A stretch of DNA of 64,000 nt from NCBI RefSeq assembly GCF_013368755.1, contig NC_049565.1, positions 3,720,001 to 3,784,000 on the forward strand. Direction: 5' to 3'. The notes beneath the pieces are model-generated. The model searched no databases. It saw only the letters and a list, made by a program, of their open reading frames with translations, and was not told the DNA's origin. This DNA comes from Talaromyces rugulosus. Lineage: Eukaryota > Ascomycota > Eurotiomycetes > Eurotiales > Trichocomaceae. Below are positions 24,437 through 35,892 of this stretch, piece after piece (position 1 is the stretch's first letter; every line of letters starts with the position of its first letter). The translations under genes were made by a program, and so were the position numbers.

Positions 24437-26692
24437 TCAACGACGTAGAATGTTACTGCTTGGACCTCGTCCTAGAATACTTCGAATACTAGATCGACCG
24501 CTCCCTGGGTACAAATCGCCTTGGGTAACCAACGACAGAGATCCCGCAGGACCGTTACCTGTGACTACAGTCCCATTTACAGCTCGTACAAAAGTGTCAT
24601 AAGTTGTCCCGCCGGATGATTCATGAAACTCGTTGGATGTGTCGCCAGAAGAGGTCGATGAGCCGCCGGAAATACCAAAGTAATGCGCACTTCCCCATTG
24701 GCGTGTTTTCAAATCGATAGGGCCAGAGACAAGGGTATAAGTAGATATACCACCAAGACCGCCCGTAGAGGAGATTTGCAGTTCGCGGTCTATGGCCGCA
24801 TCGATAATCGTGTAATTCGCCCCAAGGCCATAGGTCGTGTTGGCGTCTATGGGGTAGCTAAATGATGTACGTTCTTTGGCAAACTTGCCATCAGTGCCAA
24901 TACCGGAAGCAGTAGATGTTCCGGTAGTATTCTGAATATTCCTCTGGCTCAGTCCGTCTTGGTTCAAAAGACCATCGTTGGAAAACGAGAGGTCCTGCGT
25001 CCATGAATTCTGTCCCGAGGTGATTTTCAGGGTTCGGTGAGCCTTTACTGAATAAGACAAAGTCTCATTCACGCCGCTGGTGGCATTGTAAACCAAGTTG
25101 CGCGTGAAACTGAATTCGGGGTCTGGTGCGTCGATTGTAGGCGGTTGACCGGATGTCAGGCTGTTGGTATTTGTGCCATCATCGAGATATATAAATGCCT
25201 TGCCAGTAACAACCCAATACGAGCCAACGGTTTCGGACAGACTGATTGCATCAGCGGACGGAGTATTTAGTCCGGCGATCTTTATCTGGAACGTATGTGG
25301 CTTGCCGTTGGCCAAGAGAGGCAAAAAGGGAGAGATGTCGATTTCTGGCTCACGTAAATCAAAGGCATCGATGCCAACGATAGGCCGCCAGAAACCAGGA
25401 GCCACGCCTCCCGTGAAAATGATGGGGAACGGCCATACAACTCCGGCGAGAATGCCGTCGATGAAAAGCTGTATCTCACGGAAAGGCGAGTAACCATATA
25501 GCTCACCGATTGTAGAGTTGAAGTCGTCCGTGTCCTGAGATAAGACGTTGGACCACCAAAATTCCTCCCCAATCTGACCGCATGCAGAGATGGAGATGAC
25601 TGCCCTTTGGGCATTCTTCGGAAACGTTAGGCTCACCGTGGCATTGTCGCCCGGGACGGTGAATGCGCTGGAGGCGTTCTTTGCCGATTGACGTGCTGAG
25701 ATGGGAAGAATGACGTCGGCTACTCGTCCCTTGTCTTCCTTTGTGAATGAGGCAGTCAGCGTCACATTGAAAGGACCAGTATATGTGCTGTCGATCAGAT
25801 TTCCGAGATCGAAGATGATTTTCTGGGGATTCTTCCACAAGGCAAGATATTGGGACATTTCCTTGACATAGGTCCAAATGATCCCATTCGTAGTTGGCTC
25901 AGCTGTGGACGTACGGAACACTTCAGTGTCATTCAAGTACATTACTGCTAGTCGGTCAAACTGGCGCCCTTTCGATGTCACAGTGAGATTGATCCGGACA
26001 GTATCAAAATCACACTGTGGGGGCATGTAGTCCCCTGCAAGATATTAGTTGAGGCCGTTCATATGAAGGGAAAAAGTGACAAAAAGGCGCTACTTACCAA
26101 CAAAAGGTTTCCCATAACTAAGTGCAAACTCGTGCTCCATCAGGAGGAGAACCTCGCTACATCCTTGACTCGGAGGGTCAAATTCGACAGGCTTATAAAC
26201 CTCGAAGACATCGAGGACTGAACTCGTGTTTGCCGCAGAGCTCCGAGGATATGAATGTCCTACGTTGCTGTTGAATGCATTCGCTAGTGAATAGAAGCCG
26301 AGGAGACCTATAAACACGTTGCCCAGAAACCTCATGATGGTAACACAGCGGGAACTGGTTGTTTTCCTATTGAAGACTCTATGACTGTGATTTTTGGACT
26401 GGAAATTTGAAGCAAGCGTGTCTTCTGTTTTTATTATCTCATATTGTGAGACGTTTGGCGATGATTGTGTATGTTTAGGCTTCCAAAACAGCCCGCAAGC
26501 AGCCCACCACACAAGGGCCAAAGACAAGATGACCAAACAAGTACGACCGAGATGAGTGCTCAAAAAGGAAGTGTGTCTGGAAAGGTCGAAATCACCAAGC
26601 GAGCGGTTGAAGAGTATGTAAAAAGGTTCAGCAAGAGACTGCACGTCCGGGCGAGAAGAGATGCTCAGGGTGTCTCGCGGTGACGGCGACAT
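24437..26692 (-). CDS. PNGase A-type peptide-N4-asparagine amidase
   Basis: Two exons, 26692-26098 and 26034-24437 (63-nt intron), give 730 aa. The body matches the peptide N4-(N-acetyl-beta-glucosaminyl)asparagine amidase A family (PF12222). A conserved block around YMPPQCDFDTVRINLTVTS is completed by the splice. Two jelly-roll-like beta domains follow, with many N-glycosylation sequons. The family removes N-glycans from glycopeptides. From the 26692 start the protein has an N-terminal cytosolic tail, then a hydrophobic segment (about residues 52-70), as in a type II membrane anchor. An internal in-frame ATG at 26335 begins a typical signal peptide (MRFLGNVFIGLLGF, then SLANA), so a shorter secreted form is equally plausible. 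The choice of start is the main uncertainty. Confidence 0.85.
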
Positions 26693-27914
26693 CCCCCTTG
26701 TCAATTATCGATGAGCAGGGAGGGGGTAACAGTTAGTTCACCGGAATCATATTAATATTGATAAAACTAGTCGCTAGTTTGCGCGTTAACAGCACGCCAC
26801 AAGCTCTAAAATTGCTTGAAACTGATACGATTGCGTCAATTCCAGGTTGATGCAGCGCGGAGACGGAGAGGGGAAGGCGATGCGGATCCGCAAGCTATCG
26901 CGTTCTAGGCAGGTTGCCAGGGCGGCGTTGCATTGTTGCAATGCGGAGATAAGACATAAATAATTGGCCGGCCATGCATTCTGGTAAAATATCGCCTTTG
27001 CATGGCACAATTTACTATTGTTGTTGGATGTACTAACACGTCTGTTAGTGATGTTTCATATAGTTGGTCGGCGTGAACATACAATGTAAACATGCAATAT
27101 CCGCTGCTTTATCATGTATGTATGTACCTGTGCTTCCGTTGACATGGTTCTTTGAAATATGCATCACAGCGGATCAATCAATTCTATTGAATTAGAAAAG
27201 CAACAACTATTCTCGCAATCCACGTGTTTAAGAAAAATAGAGCAGACAAAACAGGACAAAGTAAATTCCCCACTGAGAACTCCACCCAGCGACTGACAGC
27301 CTGACACATCAGACGAAAATCCTTTGGTATGAGGCGGTCAGGCTTGCAATGTGATATTGGGCATTTCCCATGGCCTTAAGCCCCCGTAACGCTTTACGGG
27401 GATCCATCGCGCATTATTAGCGTCGCCGTTTACTCGTCTAGGTTGTCCAATACAGTAGTAGCGCGGTTAAAACAAGTGACGCTGCATATATCTGGTTGAT
27501 TCTAAACGCTACGTTCTTAAATAGTGATGCTTGGTTACTGCATATGACTAGACTTGGGCATTCGCTGCCCTTCACTAAGAATCCTTGTGGTGGGTCCTCT
27601 TAAAGGGTGCACATTCCAGCTGTCTTCTCTCAGGAATGTTATTTTTTTTTTTCTCTATTGCTACTCGAATTGAAGATAATGACCGGCAACAAATCCTATA
27701 TAACGTGCAAAACCATACACACTTGATTTCAAGACATTTTTTTTTATAATGACATCACTTATTCACAACATGAGAGGGCGGAAAAGGTGAGATGGCGAGG
27801 ACAATTCCCCTGCAAGCTATGGTATTGAGGTAGAGATTCGTTAACATCGTGATGACAGGGCGATTCGAGTTGGACTTTCATCATGGCGTGACGGCGCTTC
27901 TTCCAGCACCACGC
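26693..27914. other. Amidase promoter and 1.2-kb spacer
   Basis: No gene found on either strand. The left part is the upstream region of the amidase gene. The right part, T-rich around 27640-27750, leads into the 3' end of the small membrane-protein gene. No repeats or RNA signatures were recognised. Confidence 0.35.
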
Positions 27915-28424
27915 TCACATGAACATTTTCGCAATGTTCATCAGTCCTTTGACACTATCTCCCAGCCCATTGTCACCTCCACCTGAACGACCACGATCCC
28001 CAAAGCCGTCGCGGCTACCTTGCCCGCCACCGGCGATGTTTGCCAATCCGCCAGGCAAGCGCAAGCCGACCATGGCGAGCAGTTTCTGCAAGATACCGCC
28101 TGTGATCAGAGGCACGATGACAAGCATGAACACTTTTACTGGATGGCGGCGGGCATAGTAGTAGATATCTCTGATCCATCGCTTGATACGACGAACCATG
28201 CGCTCAATGAAGCCCGATCGCGGGCGGGCGCGCCGCGAGGAGGACGACGAGGAAAAGAACGAGCTGCTCGACTTGTTGTGATGGCCGCCGAGACTGAAAA
28301 TCGACGGAGCGGAGTGTGAGTGTTTTGAATGATGTACAGAGTAGCCCGACGATGACCGGCGCGGGGAGCGCTTGCGTACAAAGTATCCTTTGGAAGGAGA
28401 CGAGGTACCGTCGAACCAGCCCAT
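27915..28424 (-). CDS. Small conserved-looking membrane protein
   Basis: Single uninterrupted 169-aa frame with a clean ATG at 28424. The N-terminal ~70 residues are basic and very Ser/His/Arg-rich, with a poly-Ser run. A basic helix follows (RMVRRIKRWIRDIYYYARR), then one hydrophobic segment (VFMLVIVPLITGGI), then a Gly-rich tail (residues about 130-160) and a short amphipathic C-terminus. This is consistent with a tail- or monotopic-anchored protein on an internal membrane. I do not recognise the family, and no catalytic motif is visible. It shares a 657-bp divergent upstream region with the J-protein gene. The coding call rests on length, composition and an intact frame. Confidence 0.7.
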   Translation of the reverse strand: MGWFDGTSSPSKGYFVRKRSPRRSSSGYSVHHSKHSHSAPSIFSLGGHHNKSSSSFFSSSSSSRRARPRSGFIERMVRRIKRWIRDIYYYARRHPVKVFMLVIVPLITGGILQKLLAMVGLRLPGGLANIAGGGQGSRDGFGDRGRSGGGDNGLGDSVKGLMNIAKMFM

Positions 28425-29081
28425 ATTTGCTGTCTATTTCGGTTATTTCGACAGAAACGAGTCAATGGTGCCACGAGGACTTGGACTTGGATATAAGAAG
28501 ACCCTCTGCGTCCTTGAGAGGAGCAGCTTCACGTCGATTGGCGAATTGTCTATCCTGGCCGGTGGCTCCTGTGCTGGACTAAGCCCGTCCGGAGGCGGTC
28601 TGCAACAAATCCGAGGATTCTTCACGATAGTCTTCGTCAGGGAGCTAGCCTTCTCTATACCAAATGAAGACAACAGCTGGCAGCTAACGACGGGGAGCTT
28701 CAATTGTGAAAGACAGAACGCAGCTGCATCCTACAGCTGAACCTCTTTGGATGCAGGGCAGGCAGGCGGTGGGTCGGCCCGTCAAGTCGGTGGCTGGGGT
28801 GTGGGGCCGCTGCAAATCCATCGCCATTGGCTGCTTTTTCTGCTGTCTCAGGGGCTGGCCCCATATGTTCACGTGACTTGACGCCCTGTCTTGTTGCCTG
28901 AGGCAGCAAGAAGTGTGGCTGTGCGATGTGGCGCTAGACATGTGATAAAGTCGACGTACGTCATTGTCGAGGACAAACTCTTCGCATAGTTTTCTCAACA
29001 AAGTCATTTTGAACTTCTATTCATTTGAAGCGGCAAAAACACATCTTCTTTATTGATTTCCTCCAATTTACAGCCACATTC
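28425..29081. promoter_or_regulatory. Divergent promoter of the small membrane protein and the J-protein
   Basis: This is a bidirectional upstream region. It contains an E-box CACGTG at 28870-28875 and ATTGG pentamers (CCAAT on the minus strand) near 28534 and 28831. CCAAT boxes serve the HAP/CBC complex in filamentous fungi. The regulatory role is inferred from position only. Confidence 0.3.
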
Positions 29082-29933
29082 ATGGCAGGTATGTCTCGAA
29101 TTATTCTCTCCAAGTCTGCTGCGGGGTGTCCTGCTTGCTAACATGCCACCAGACCAACCCGATTATTGTGAGTGACAACTCCACTGAATACGTTTTTACT
29201 CCCAATTGACTGTGTTTAATAGACAAGGTTCTGGGTGTTGCCTCATCTGCGACAGCGCAGCAAATTCGCGATGCATACAAGAGGTATGACCCAGCAAAAT
29301 ACCATGCTAATTTAATAATGACCGACTTCAATGACTGACTTTAACGACAGAGCGTCACTAAAGACCCATCCGGATCGTGTACCAGTAGACTCCCCCGATA
29401 GAGCTTCCCGGACTCGGCAATTTCAAAGAGTAAACGACGCCTACTACACTCTGTCAGACCGAGAGCGACGTCGACAGTACGATGCAGCCCGCAGAGACCA
29501 CTTTGCCGAGGAAGACGATACCGCTGATGAAGAGGTCCCTCGTGGAGGAGCCGGGGCTTTCCCATGGTCGACATTTGGCTTTGGTGGCTCAGAACAGGAA
29601 CGCCAGGGACGTGACTCTGATCAATTCGGGTCGGTGTTTGAGGAAATGCTGCGCGAGGAAGGGATGGCTAGCGAGGAAGCCGATGGACAGTCAGTGCCAA
29701 CGAAGAAATTCTGGTCTCTTGTCGGGGCAGTGAGTGGTGGTGCATTGGGCTTTATTGTCGCGAATGTGCCTGGCGCCCTGGCCGGCGCTGTCGCTGGAAA
29801 CAGACTCGGTGCTGTTCGCGACGCCAAAGGGAAGAGTGTCTACGACGTGTTCATTGAGCTGCCTCAATCAGACCGCGCGAGACTTTTGAGTGAACTTGCG
29901 GCCAAAGTATTTCAGACGACGTTGGGACACTAG
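29082..29933 (+). CDS. J-domain (DnaJ) protein with glycine-rich C-terminal segment
   Basis: Four exons, 29082-29088 (7 nt), 29153-29167 (15 nt), 29223-29283 and 29351-29933, give 221 aa. The N-terminal J domain starts almost at residue 1 (MADQPDYYKVLGV), has the HPD loop in KTHPDR, and ends in the QFQRVNDAYYTLSD helix, so it should stimulate an Hsp70. The C-terminal half has an acidic region and then a Gly/Ala-rich hydrophobic stretch (about 145-180) resembling a glycine-zipper membrane segment. This suggests a membrane-associated J-protein. No zinc finger or CTD is present, so it is class III (type C). The two tiny first coding exons are supported by phase and by the canonical J-domain start. 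Confidence 0.87.
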
Positions 29934-30307
29934 CTGGGACGGTTTTTGATTTTTTTGGGACGAGGCGTTTGTGCCAGCATTGGAGGGCTTTGGCTGCAAC
30001 ATATTACCTTGAACATTTTACGTGAACCCAAGACTAGGAATGTAGATAATTAATCAATACAACTTACCAAATATTTAGTATTTATTTGTATCGCGAGGCT
30101 CCAGTCCATGTGAAGCTGCAGTATCCCCACACCCCTCTTCTCACCGCCTTCGCGTTGTCCGCTACGTGTTGACTCCAGACTCTGTCTGTCCTACGACTCG
30201 AGAGTAAAGTAGCCTGCTGGTATCTTTGCCTTTTGTTCACTTTCTACTTGACAATTCAAATTAATCTCCCGAATTTACCAGAGGCTTCCGCCCATACGAT
30301 CCCAACA
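29934..30307. promoter_or_regulatory. J-protein 3' flank and phosphomannomutase promoter
   Basis: Short spacer with T-rich and AT-rich sequence in the left half (3' end of the J-protein gene) and pyrimidine-rich sequence just before the phosphomannomutase ATG at 30308. No distinct motif was recognised. Confidence 0.3.
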
Positions 30308-31360
30308 ATGGCCACCGCAGCAACCGGCGTCTACCCCTCCTTGGAGAATCGGCCTCTCAAGGGGACAGTTTGTCTCTTTGATGTCGACGAAACCCTCAGC
30401 CCTGCACGACAAGTGGGTGTTCCTGGAATATATGCTAAAAGGGTGACGCGCTAATTATATCTATGGGTAGCCTGCTACGGCTGAAATGCACGAGTTGCTC
30501 TCGCAGCTCCGCCATAAATGCGCAATTGGTTACGTTAGTTTGAAATCCCCATGCTATGGTTCTTCAAATTCTGACAGATTAAAAAAAAACAATAGATCAG
30601 CGGTTCCGACTTTGTCAAACAGCAAGAACAGCTCGGTTCCTCGTCCGTCCCGGTGGTTTCGCTTTTCGACTTTTGCTTTGCGGAGAACGGGCTGAATTCG
30701 TTTCGTCTGGGAAAGCCACTTGCAAGCACCAGCTTTATTGAATGGCTCGGGGAGGACAAATACCAGAACCTTGTGAATTTCACGCTCAGGTATCTTGCAG
30801 ATGTTCGACTGCCGCGGAAAAGAGGTACTTTTATCGAGTTCCGGAAGGGGATGATCAACATCAGCCCCGTGGGGAGGAACGCTACTATTGCAGAGAGGAA
30901 TGAGTTTGAGGAGTGAGTTTTCTTCGTTTCGAGCGGGGTCTGGTTTAAAAAGTTCACGCTGACATTATTACTAGGTACGACAATGTGCATAATGTCAGAA
31001 AGACTCTGGTGGAGGCCCTCAGGAAAGAATTCCCAGACTATGGCCTGACGTGAGTGATCCCTTTACATACGTATATATATGAATACCCCCATAGTAACAT
31101 TGTACAGCTACTCCATCGGCGGTAAGATCTCCTTCGACGTCTTCCCCACTGGCTGGGACAAGACCTACTGCCTGCGCCACCTCGAGGCCGAAAAGGAATC
31201 AACCGGAGTCGAGTACAAGAACATCCACTTCTTCGGCGACAAGTGCATGCCCGGCGGCAACGACCACGAGATCTTTAGCGACGAGAGGACGATTGGCCAC
31301 TCAGTCGACAGCCCGGAGCACACGATGAAGTTGCTGAGGGAGTTGTTTGAGCTGTCGTGA
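30308..31360 (+). CDS. pmmA: Phosphomannomutase
   Basis: Five exons, 30308-30412, 30471-30533, 30596-30912, 30975-31049 and 31108-31360, give 270 aa, the usual length of eukaryotic PMM/Sec53. The HAD motif I is [11 protein letters not shown], with nucleophile Asp25 and general acid Asp27. Also present are the ISGSD segment, the substrate-loop block with [10 protein letters not shown], the [17 protein letters not shown] motif, and the C-terminal [15 protein letters not shown] metal-binding block. It converts mannose-6-phosphate to mannose-1-phosphate in the cytosol and so feeds GDP-mannose for N-glycans, O-mannosylation, GPI anchors and wall mannan. It is expected to be essential. All intron phases agree. 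Motif I has Glu where many family members have Gly (DVDGT), a mild variation. Confidence 0.95.
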
Positions 31361-31765
31361 TTGGGCTATCTAAAAAGAAAAGTTGCATACCTTATAAGTT
31401 TGGTAATCTGAATACTGTTTATTTGGTCTCAATATCTCAATACAATGAACGATATGTAGACTCTGGCCTGGCATTTGCAATGCTAAAACAGCTATATAAT
31501 AATGAAACATCAAATATAATATTCTCACTATCATAATAATTCTTGGTATAATTTAATTATTATTATCACGCAGGATCCAGATTATTATTCTTTGGTGGCT
31601 GAGCCCATAGATCAATCCCAATTCGGTTAGACAAAGTTCGCCCGCATCGGAACTAAGGAACGAATGCGTCACTTTTCCTCCTTTCTACCACAAATCCGGA
31701 CAAGAACGTCGTGAAGAAACCTTTTTTCTTTTTGCAAAACACAACAGACACACAAATACGCAAAA
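31361..31765. other. AT-rich spacer, phosphomannomutase 3' flank
   Basis: No gene is seen. An AT-rich tract with ATTATTATT runs (31480-31570) probably holds the polyadenylation region. The last ~100 bp is the leader of the next gene. Confidence 0.3.
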
Positions 31766-32808
31766 ATGGCGCCGCCCAAGCCTATCGCCCCGACTCCTCG
31801 ATTCCTCCTACCTCGCCTGACATGGAATGGCACACCCCGCCTTACCACCAGCACGGCGCTCCAGGGCGTCTCGGCCTCAACAACTCGTCAAGAAGATAGG
31901 ACAGTCGACCGGTTTTTGGGGTTGCAGCGGAGGAAGTTTCATAATATTGTGGTTGAGTCTGCTCGTGGCTCTCTTGGACCGTCGTTGGTTTCCAAACAGC
32001 CTCGTCGCCCCTCTGCGCCTACAACGACGACGACAAGCACGACGAGGGAAAACAACAGCAACCCCGTCAGGCATAATGGAGTATATGTTGCAGCTTTCAG
32101 GCCGGCGCGACGCGCATTCCATGCATCTGCTGTGATGCGGCGCACCCATCATTTCGATACACTAAAGTTTGTGCAACGGCTGAGGAACGAAGGGTTCAGC
32201 GAGGAGCAATCCGTGGCGCTGATGAAGGTGCTCAACGACGTTATCCAGGAGTCGATCCATAACCTGACACGAACTATGGTACTAAAAGAGGGTATACCAT
32301 AAACCCTGGGATATATGTATATGAGTTTCTTGCTAATTGTAACCGCCCAGACTCGGAACGTGCAACATACACGCAAAAAGTCGACTTCGCCAAACTGCGC
32401 TCCGAACTACTCAACTCCGACTCCAACGAAGCCCAACTCACGCGCTCATCGCACGAGCGCATCGCCGCCGACCTGGCCAAGATGAACTCGCGCCTGCGTG
32501 ACGAGATTGGACGGACACAGGCGTCGGTTCGACTGGATCTCAATCTAGAAAAGGGACGTATTCGCGAGGAGGCCAATAGCCAGGATATGCGCATCAAGGA
32601 GACGGAGACGCGGATTGAGCAGGAGGTTGCGGGATTGCGGGAGCGTGTGCAGGTGGTGAAGCAGTCGACGCTGCAATGGCTTGTGTAAGTTCTTTCTTTC
32701 TAATTTTTTTTTTTGGGTTGTGTATGGTTTTGTCTAACGGTTGTGTTTAGTGGTGTTTGCACGGGTACGGCAGCTCTTATTGTCGGTGCCTGGCGCTTGT
32801 TGATGTGA
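31766..32808 (+). CDS. Mitochondrial Fmp32/MCUR1-like coiled-coil protein (DUF1640)
   Basis: Three exons, 31766-32291, 32351-32684 and 32751-32808, give 305 aa. The first ~115 residues are basic, hydroxylated and low in acidic residues, as in a mitochondrial presequence. The DUF1640 (CCDC90/MCUR1, yeast Fmp32) core follows: FDTLKFVQRLRNEGFSEEQ, a helix that typically starts this family, then a long coiled coil (about 180-275). A single C-terminal transmembrane helix is split by the last intron (VGVCTGTAALIVGAWRLLM). The family sits in the mitochondrial inner membrane and has been tied to cytochrome c oxidase assembly, proline metabolism and, in animals, calcium uniporter regulation. Which of these applies here is not decided by sequence. 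Confidence 0.88.
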
Positions 32809-33081
32809 TTGATTGTGTTATGAATATTTTCCGAGGCGATGGCCGTTTCTTTCCCTTGTACACTACTACTCTCCTATGTTGAATGATATGCATGATAGAT
32901 TATGCATAACAGATTAAGCGAATGCAATCTCTCACGCCGCTGGCTATAAAAACCTTTTTCATCTAGTTACGTATGTAAACTCGAAGCAAAAAAAGAAGAT
33001 GTAAGTGTTATTTTAAGCCAAGTTAATATACTCAAACAATATTATACATAATCCCTCCAATCATACATCCAAAAAAATCTA

Positions 33082-34441
33082 TCATTTTCTCTGGTTGCGC
33101 TTACCACGCTTTTTCGAGGATGAAGAAGCCGACGTGGCAGTAGAAGTGGCTTGCTTTTCTTCGACTTCTTCCTCCACATACTCTGCTTCTTCTTCTTCTT
33201 CTGCGGCTTGCGCATCCTCGTCGTCCTCTAGCTTGGTCGAGTCCTTTCCAAGAAGTTTCTCCGCGGCCTTGCGGTACAGCCAAGCGGGTAGCGTAAAAAC
33301 AACGGTTTCGCGGATCTGCGGACGAGGGATCTCGTCTACATCGAGCAAGAACTCCTGCTTGTCGCCGTCTTCGGTTTCCTCTTCGAGGAATACGTTTCCG
33401 ACAGAGTCGACAATCAGGACTTTTCCATTCTCGGCGTACACGCGACGCTTGGTGCCCACGGCGCCGACGAGGCTGGGGGTGCTGGTGGTGGGTTCGCCTG
33501 TGGGCGTGGCGGTGCCAGATCCAGCACCGGCGTCCTTTTTGGATCCCTTTTTGTTTTCTTTGCGGCTCTCACGGTCCATCATGCGTTTTTGGCGGCGGTT
33601 CATTGCTGCAGCGGGAGCTTCATCTGCCTGGGGTTCTGGGGCTGGAGCTGGAGCTGGAGCAGCGGTAGCATCCAAACCGGGAATACCACCAATACCTCTC
33701 TCATCTCCCCACGCAGCTTTTCTGGCATGGCGGATATAACGACCCATAAACTCGCGCTGGCGTCGGTATGACAGTACAAGACCAATATAGTGACCAAACC
33801 CGCCAAAGACTACAAACAGACCGAGCAACACAGACCCCAGACCCGGACGAAACCGCGAGTAGTAGTATCCAGTACCCTTCCATTTGGGGAAACCATACTT
33901 GAGGAAATGATCGTAGCGTTCGCGCGAGGGTCCACGCAGGATGTTGGCAGCAAGATTGAGGCGAGCGGAGCGCTCGTTGGCTTCTTTGACGGCGTTGGCG
34001 ATCTGGCGATCCGAGGGGCCCTTGGATACGTGCACGCCGGGTTTTTTGTTTTTGGTGGATTTGTCGAGTGGCTGGCGCGAGTTGTTGGCGATGAATGCGC
34101 GTCTGACTTTGTCCGGGTGCAGCTGTTTGGATTTTTTGCGGTAGGCCTTGTTGATGGCGTCCTGGTTTGCGGTGGGGCTCACGGCGAGGAAGTCTGGTTT
34201 TTACCTTGATTAGCCAGAGAAATTGAGAAAGGATGTGGGAAAATTTTTACCGTAGAAAGTAAGATTGGCGCCGTCATTCGCCATAATCTCATCTCGAAGC
34301 TGGAAGATCTCATGATCTGCGATGGTTAGACTGGTTGCTGCGATGAAGTCGGCTGGGGTTCTTCTTACCTTCCTTGGTCCAGGCAGCAGCTAGCACCAGC
34401 AGGACAGCTGCCACGAGAAATTGGAGGGCAAAGTGCCGCAT
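33082..34441 (-). CDS. erj5: ER J-protein Erj5-like
   Basis: Three exons, 34441-34369, 34316-34251 and 34193-33082, give 416 aa. A hydrophobic signal sequence (MRHFALQFLVAAVLLVLAAA) precedes a J domain whose DHEIF, DFLAVSP and HPDK elements come together only after splicing. The J domain carries a Lys-rich insertion between the HPD loop and the RGPSRERYDHFL helix. A transmembrane segment follows at about 155-180 (SVLLGLFVVFGGFGHYIGL), then a charged cytosolic tail with acidic and Lys/Arg-rich ends. This order matches fungal Erj5, the ER-membrane J-protein that supports BiP/Kar2 and protein folding capacity. The gene is divergent from PRA1, another early-secretory gene, across a shared 926-bp region. 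Confidence 0.88.
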
Positions 34442-35367
34442 GTTGGGTTGTAAAATGTGTCAACACACGAGGAGCTGAGCGGAAATATTTCGCGAGGAAA
34501 AAAAAAAAAAAAGGGGCAGAAGCAGACGGACTACTCCATGGAGAAGAAAATTGACTTTTATTTTACTTCGCCAGAGAGGACAGCAATGTTGGAACCAATA
34601 TTGGAATATTGGTAGTATTACAATGGACACAGAATAATTGGTGGTGTTGTTGTCACCATTCTGCAGCGTCGACAAAATGATCTGCCGGGCCCGCTCTGGG
34701 CGGCGGGTGATTGGCCGGCTAGACGATGCCACTGTACTACAAATTGTTGTTATTGTTGTTGTTGTTATGGTGGTATTATCGTGGTCATGGTCGTGGCAGA
34801 ATTACGAATTACCGATTGCTCTATTGTTACTAGACATTGGGTATCAGGCAGTTCGTATATTGGGTGGCTACAAATAGCCAAAGCGAAAGACGACCAAGTC
34901 GGCTAGTGAACAGCACACCGCCAGCCCATCGACGAGAGTCGTGATGGCCACGTCAGTCCACTCGCAGCTGCAGAAAAGGTGGATCGACCCCGCGAGCAGG
35001 TGGGAGAGTAAATAAATATGTATATATATATAACACTCTATATACCCAGATCTTGACTCTCAAGGCAACAGCAAAGAAGGTCCGCTCGCGTCGAGAGAGC
35101 AGGAGCAAGACGGGTAGAAACGACGCATTTGGCAGGTGCGGATTGGCCTGAACACCGGGGCTGACCCCTGGGCCCGGCCGGCTCCATCGCGGCTGCCTCC
35201 AGACAGTTGTTGCCCAAAAAAAAAAAAAACATCGCTCCTTCCTTTCCTCTTCCTCCTTGCTCTTCGTCTTAACTGCGTCCTCTTCGTTTACCACCACTAC
35301 TATCTCTACTTCTCAACCACCCCTTCTTTCTCTTCTTCACCTCTCTCTTAATCACCAATCCAATCCA
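34442..35367. promoter_or_regulatory. Divergent promoter of erj5 and PRA1
   Basis: No gene is seen. Features are an A-run near 34499-34513, a GTT-rich stretch near 34743-34770, and a TGACGTGG octamer on the minus strand (34948-34955). Just before the PRA1 ATG there is a long pyrimidine-rich C/T tract (about 35235-35350), a common core-promoter form of highly expressed fungal genes. Confidence 0.4.
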
Positions 35368-35892
35368 ATGGCTCGCATGCAGTTCCCCGTCGACATGATC
35401 ACCTCGCGCTTCGGCGATCGCCTGAACAGCATCCGCTCGACCTCCATGAGCTCGCGCTTCGCCAACCTGAAGCCCATCTCCGAGTTCCTCGACCTCAAGC
35501 GCCTGTCCAAGCCCGCCGACTTTGGCGAGGTGCAGAGCCGTGTCAACTACAACCTGTCCTACTTCTCCAGCAACTATGCTGCCGTATTTGTGATGCTGAG
35601 CATCTACAGCCTGCTCACCAACCCGGTCCTGCTCTTTGTCATCATCTTGGTGACTGTGGGTCTGTATGGAATCGGCAAGCTGGAGGGCCGCGATCTTGAC
35701 ATTGGTGTCGCCCGCGCATCAACCTCGCAACTATACACTGGTCTGCTTATCATCGCCGTTCCCCTGGGCCTCTACGCTTCGCCCATCACCACGGTGCTCT
35801 GGCTGATCGGTGCTACTGGCGTGACTGTTATCGGTCACGCCGCTCTACTGGAAAAACCTATCGAGAATGCTTTTTCCGAGGAGGCGGTCTAG
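35368..35892 (+). CDS. PRA1/Yip3 prenylated Rab acceptor
   Basis: Intronless 174-aa frame. After a ~65-residue cytosolic N-terminus come the PRA1 signature VQSRVNYNLSYFSSNY (read here as EVQSRVNYNLSYF) and two hydrophobic hairpins (about 73-105 and 125-160). These give the four-membrane-segment layout of the family. PRA1/Yip3 proteins sit in ER-Golgi membranes and act on prenylated Rab/Ypt GTPases in vesicle traffic. The Kozak-like context is good (CCAATGGC), and codon use is strongly C-biased in the first half, suggesting high expression. The stop is followed after only 26 nt by the start of another long frame on the same strand. Confidence 0.92.
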   Translation: MARMQFPVDMITSRFGDRLNSIRSTSMSSRFANLKPISEFLDLKRLSKPADFGEVQSRVNYNLSYFSSNYAAVFVMLSIYSLLTNPVLLFVIILVTVGLYGIGKLEGRDLDIGVARASTSQLYTGLLIIAVPLGLYASPITTVLWLIGATGVTVIGHAALLEKPIENAFSEEAV

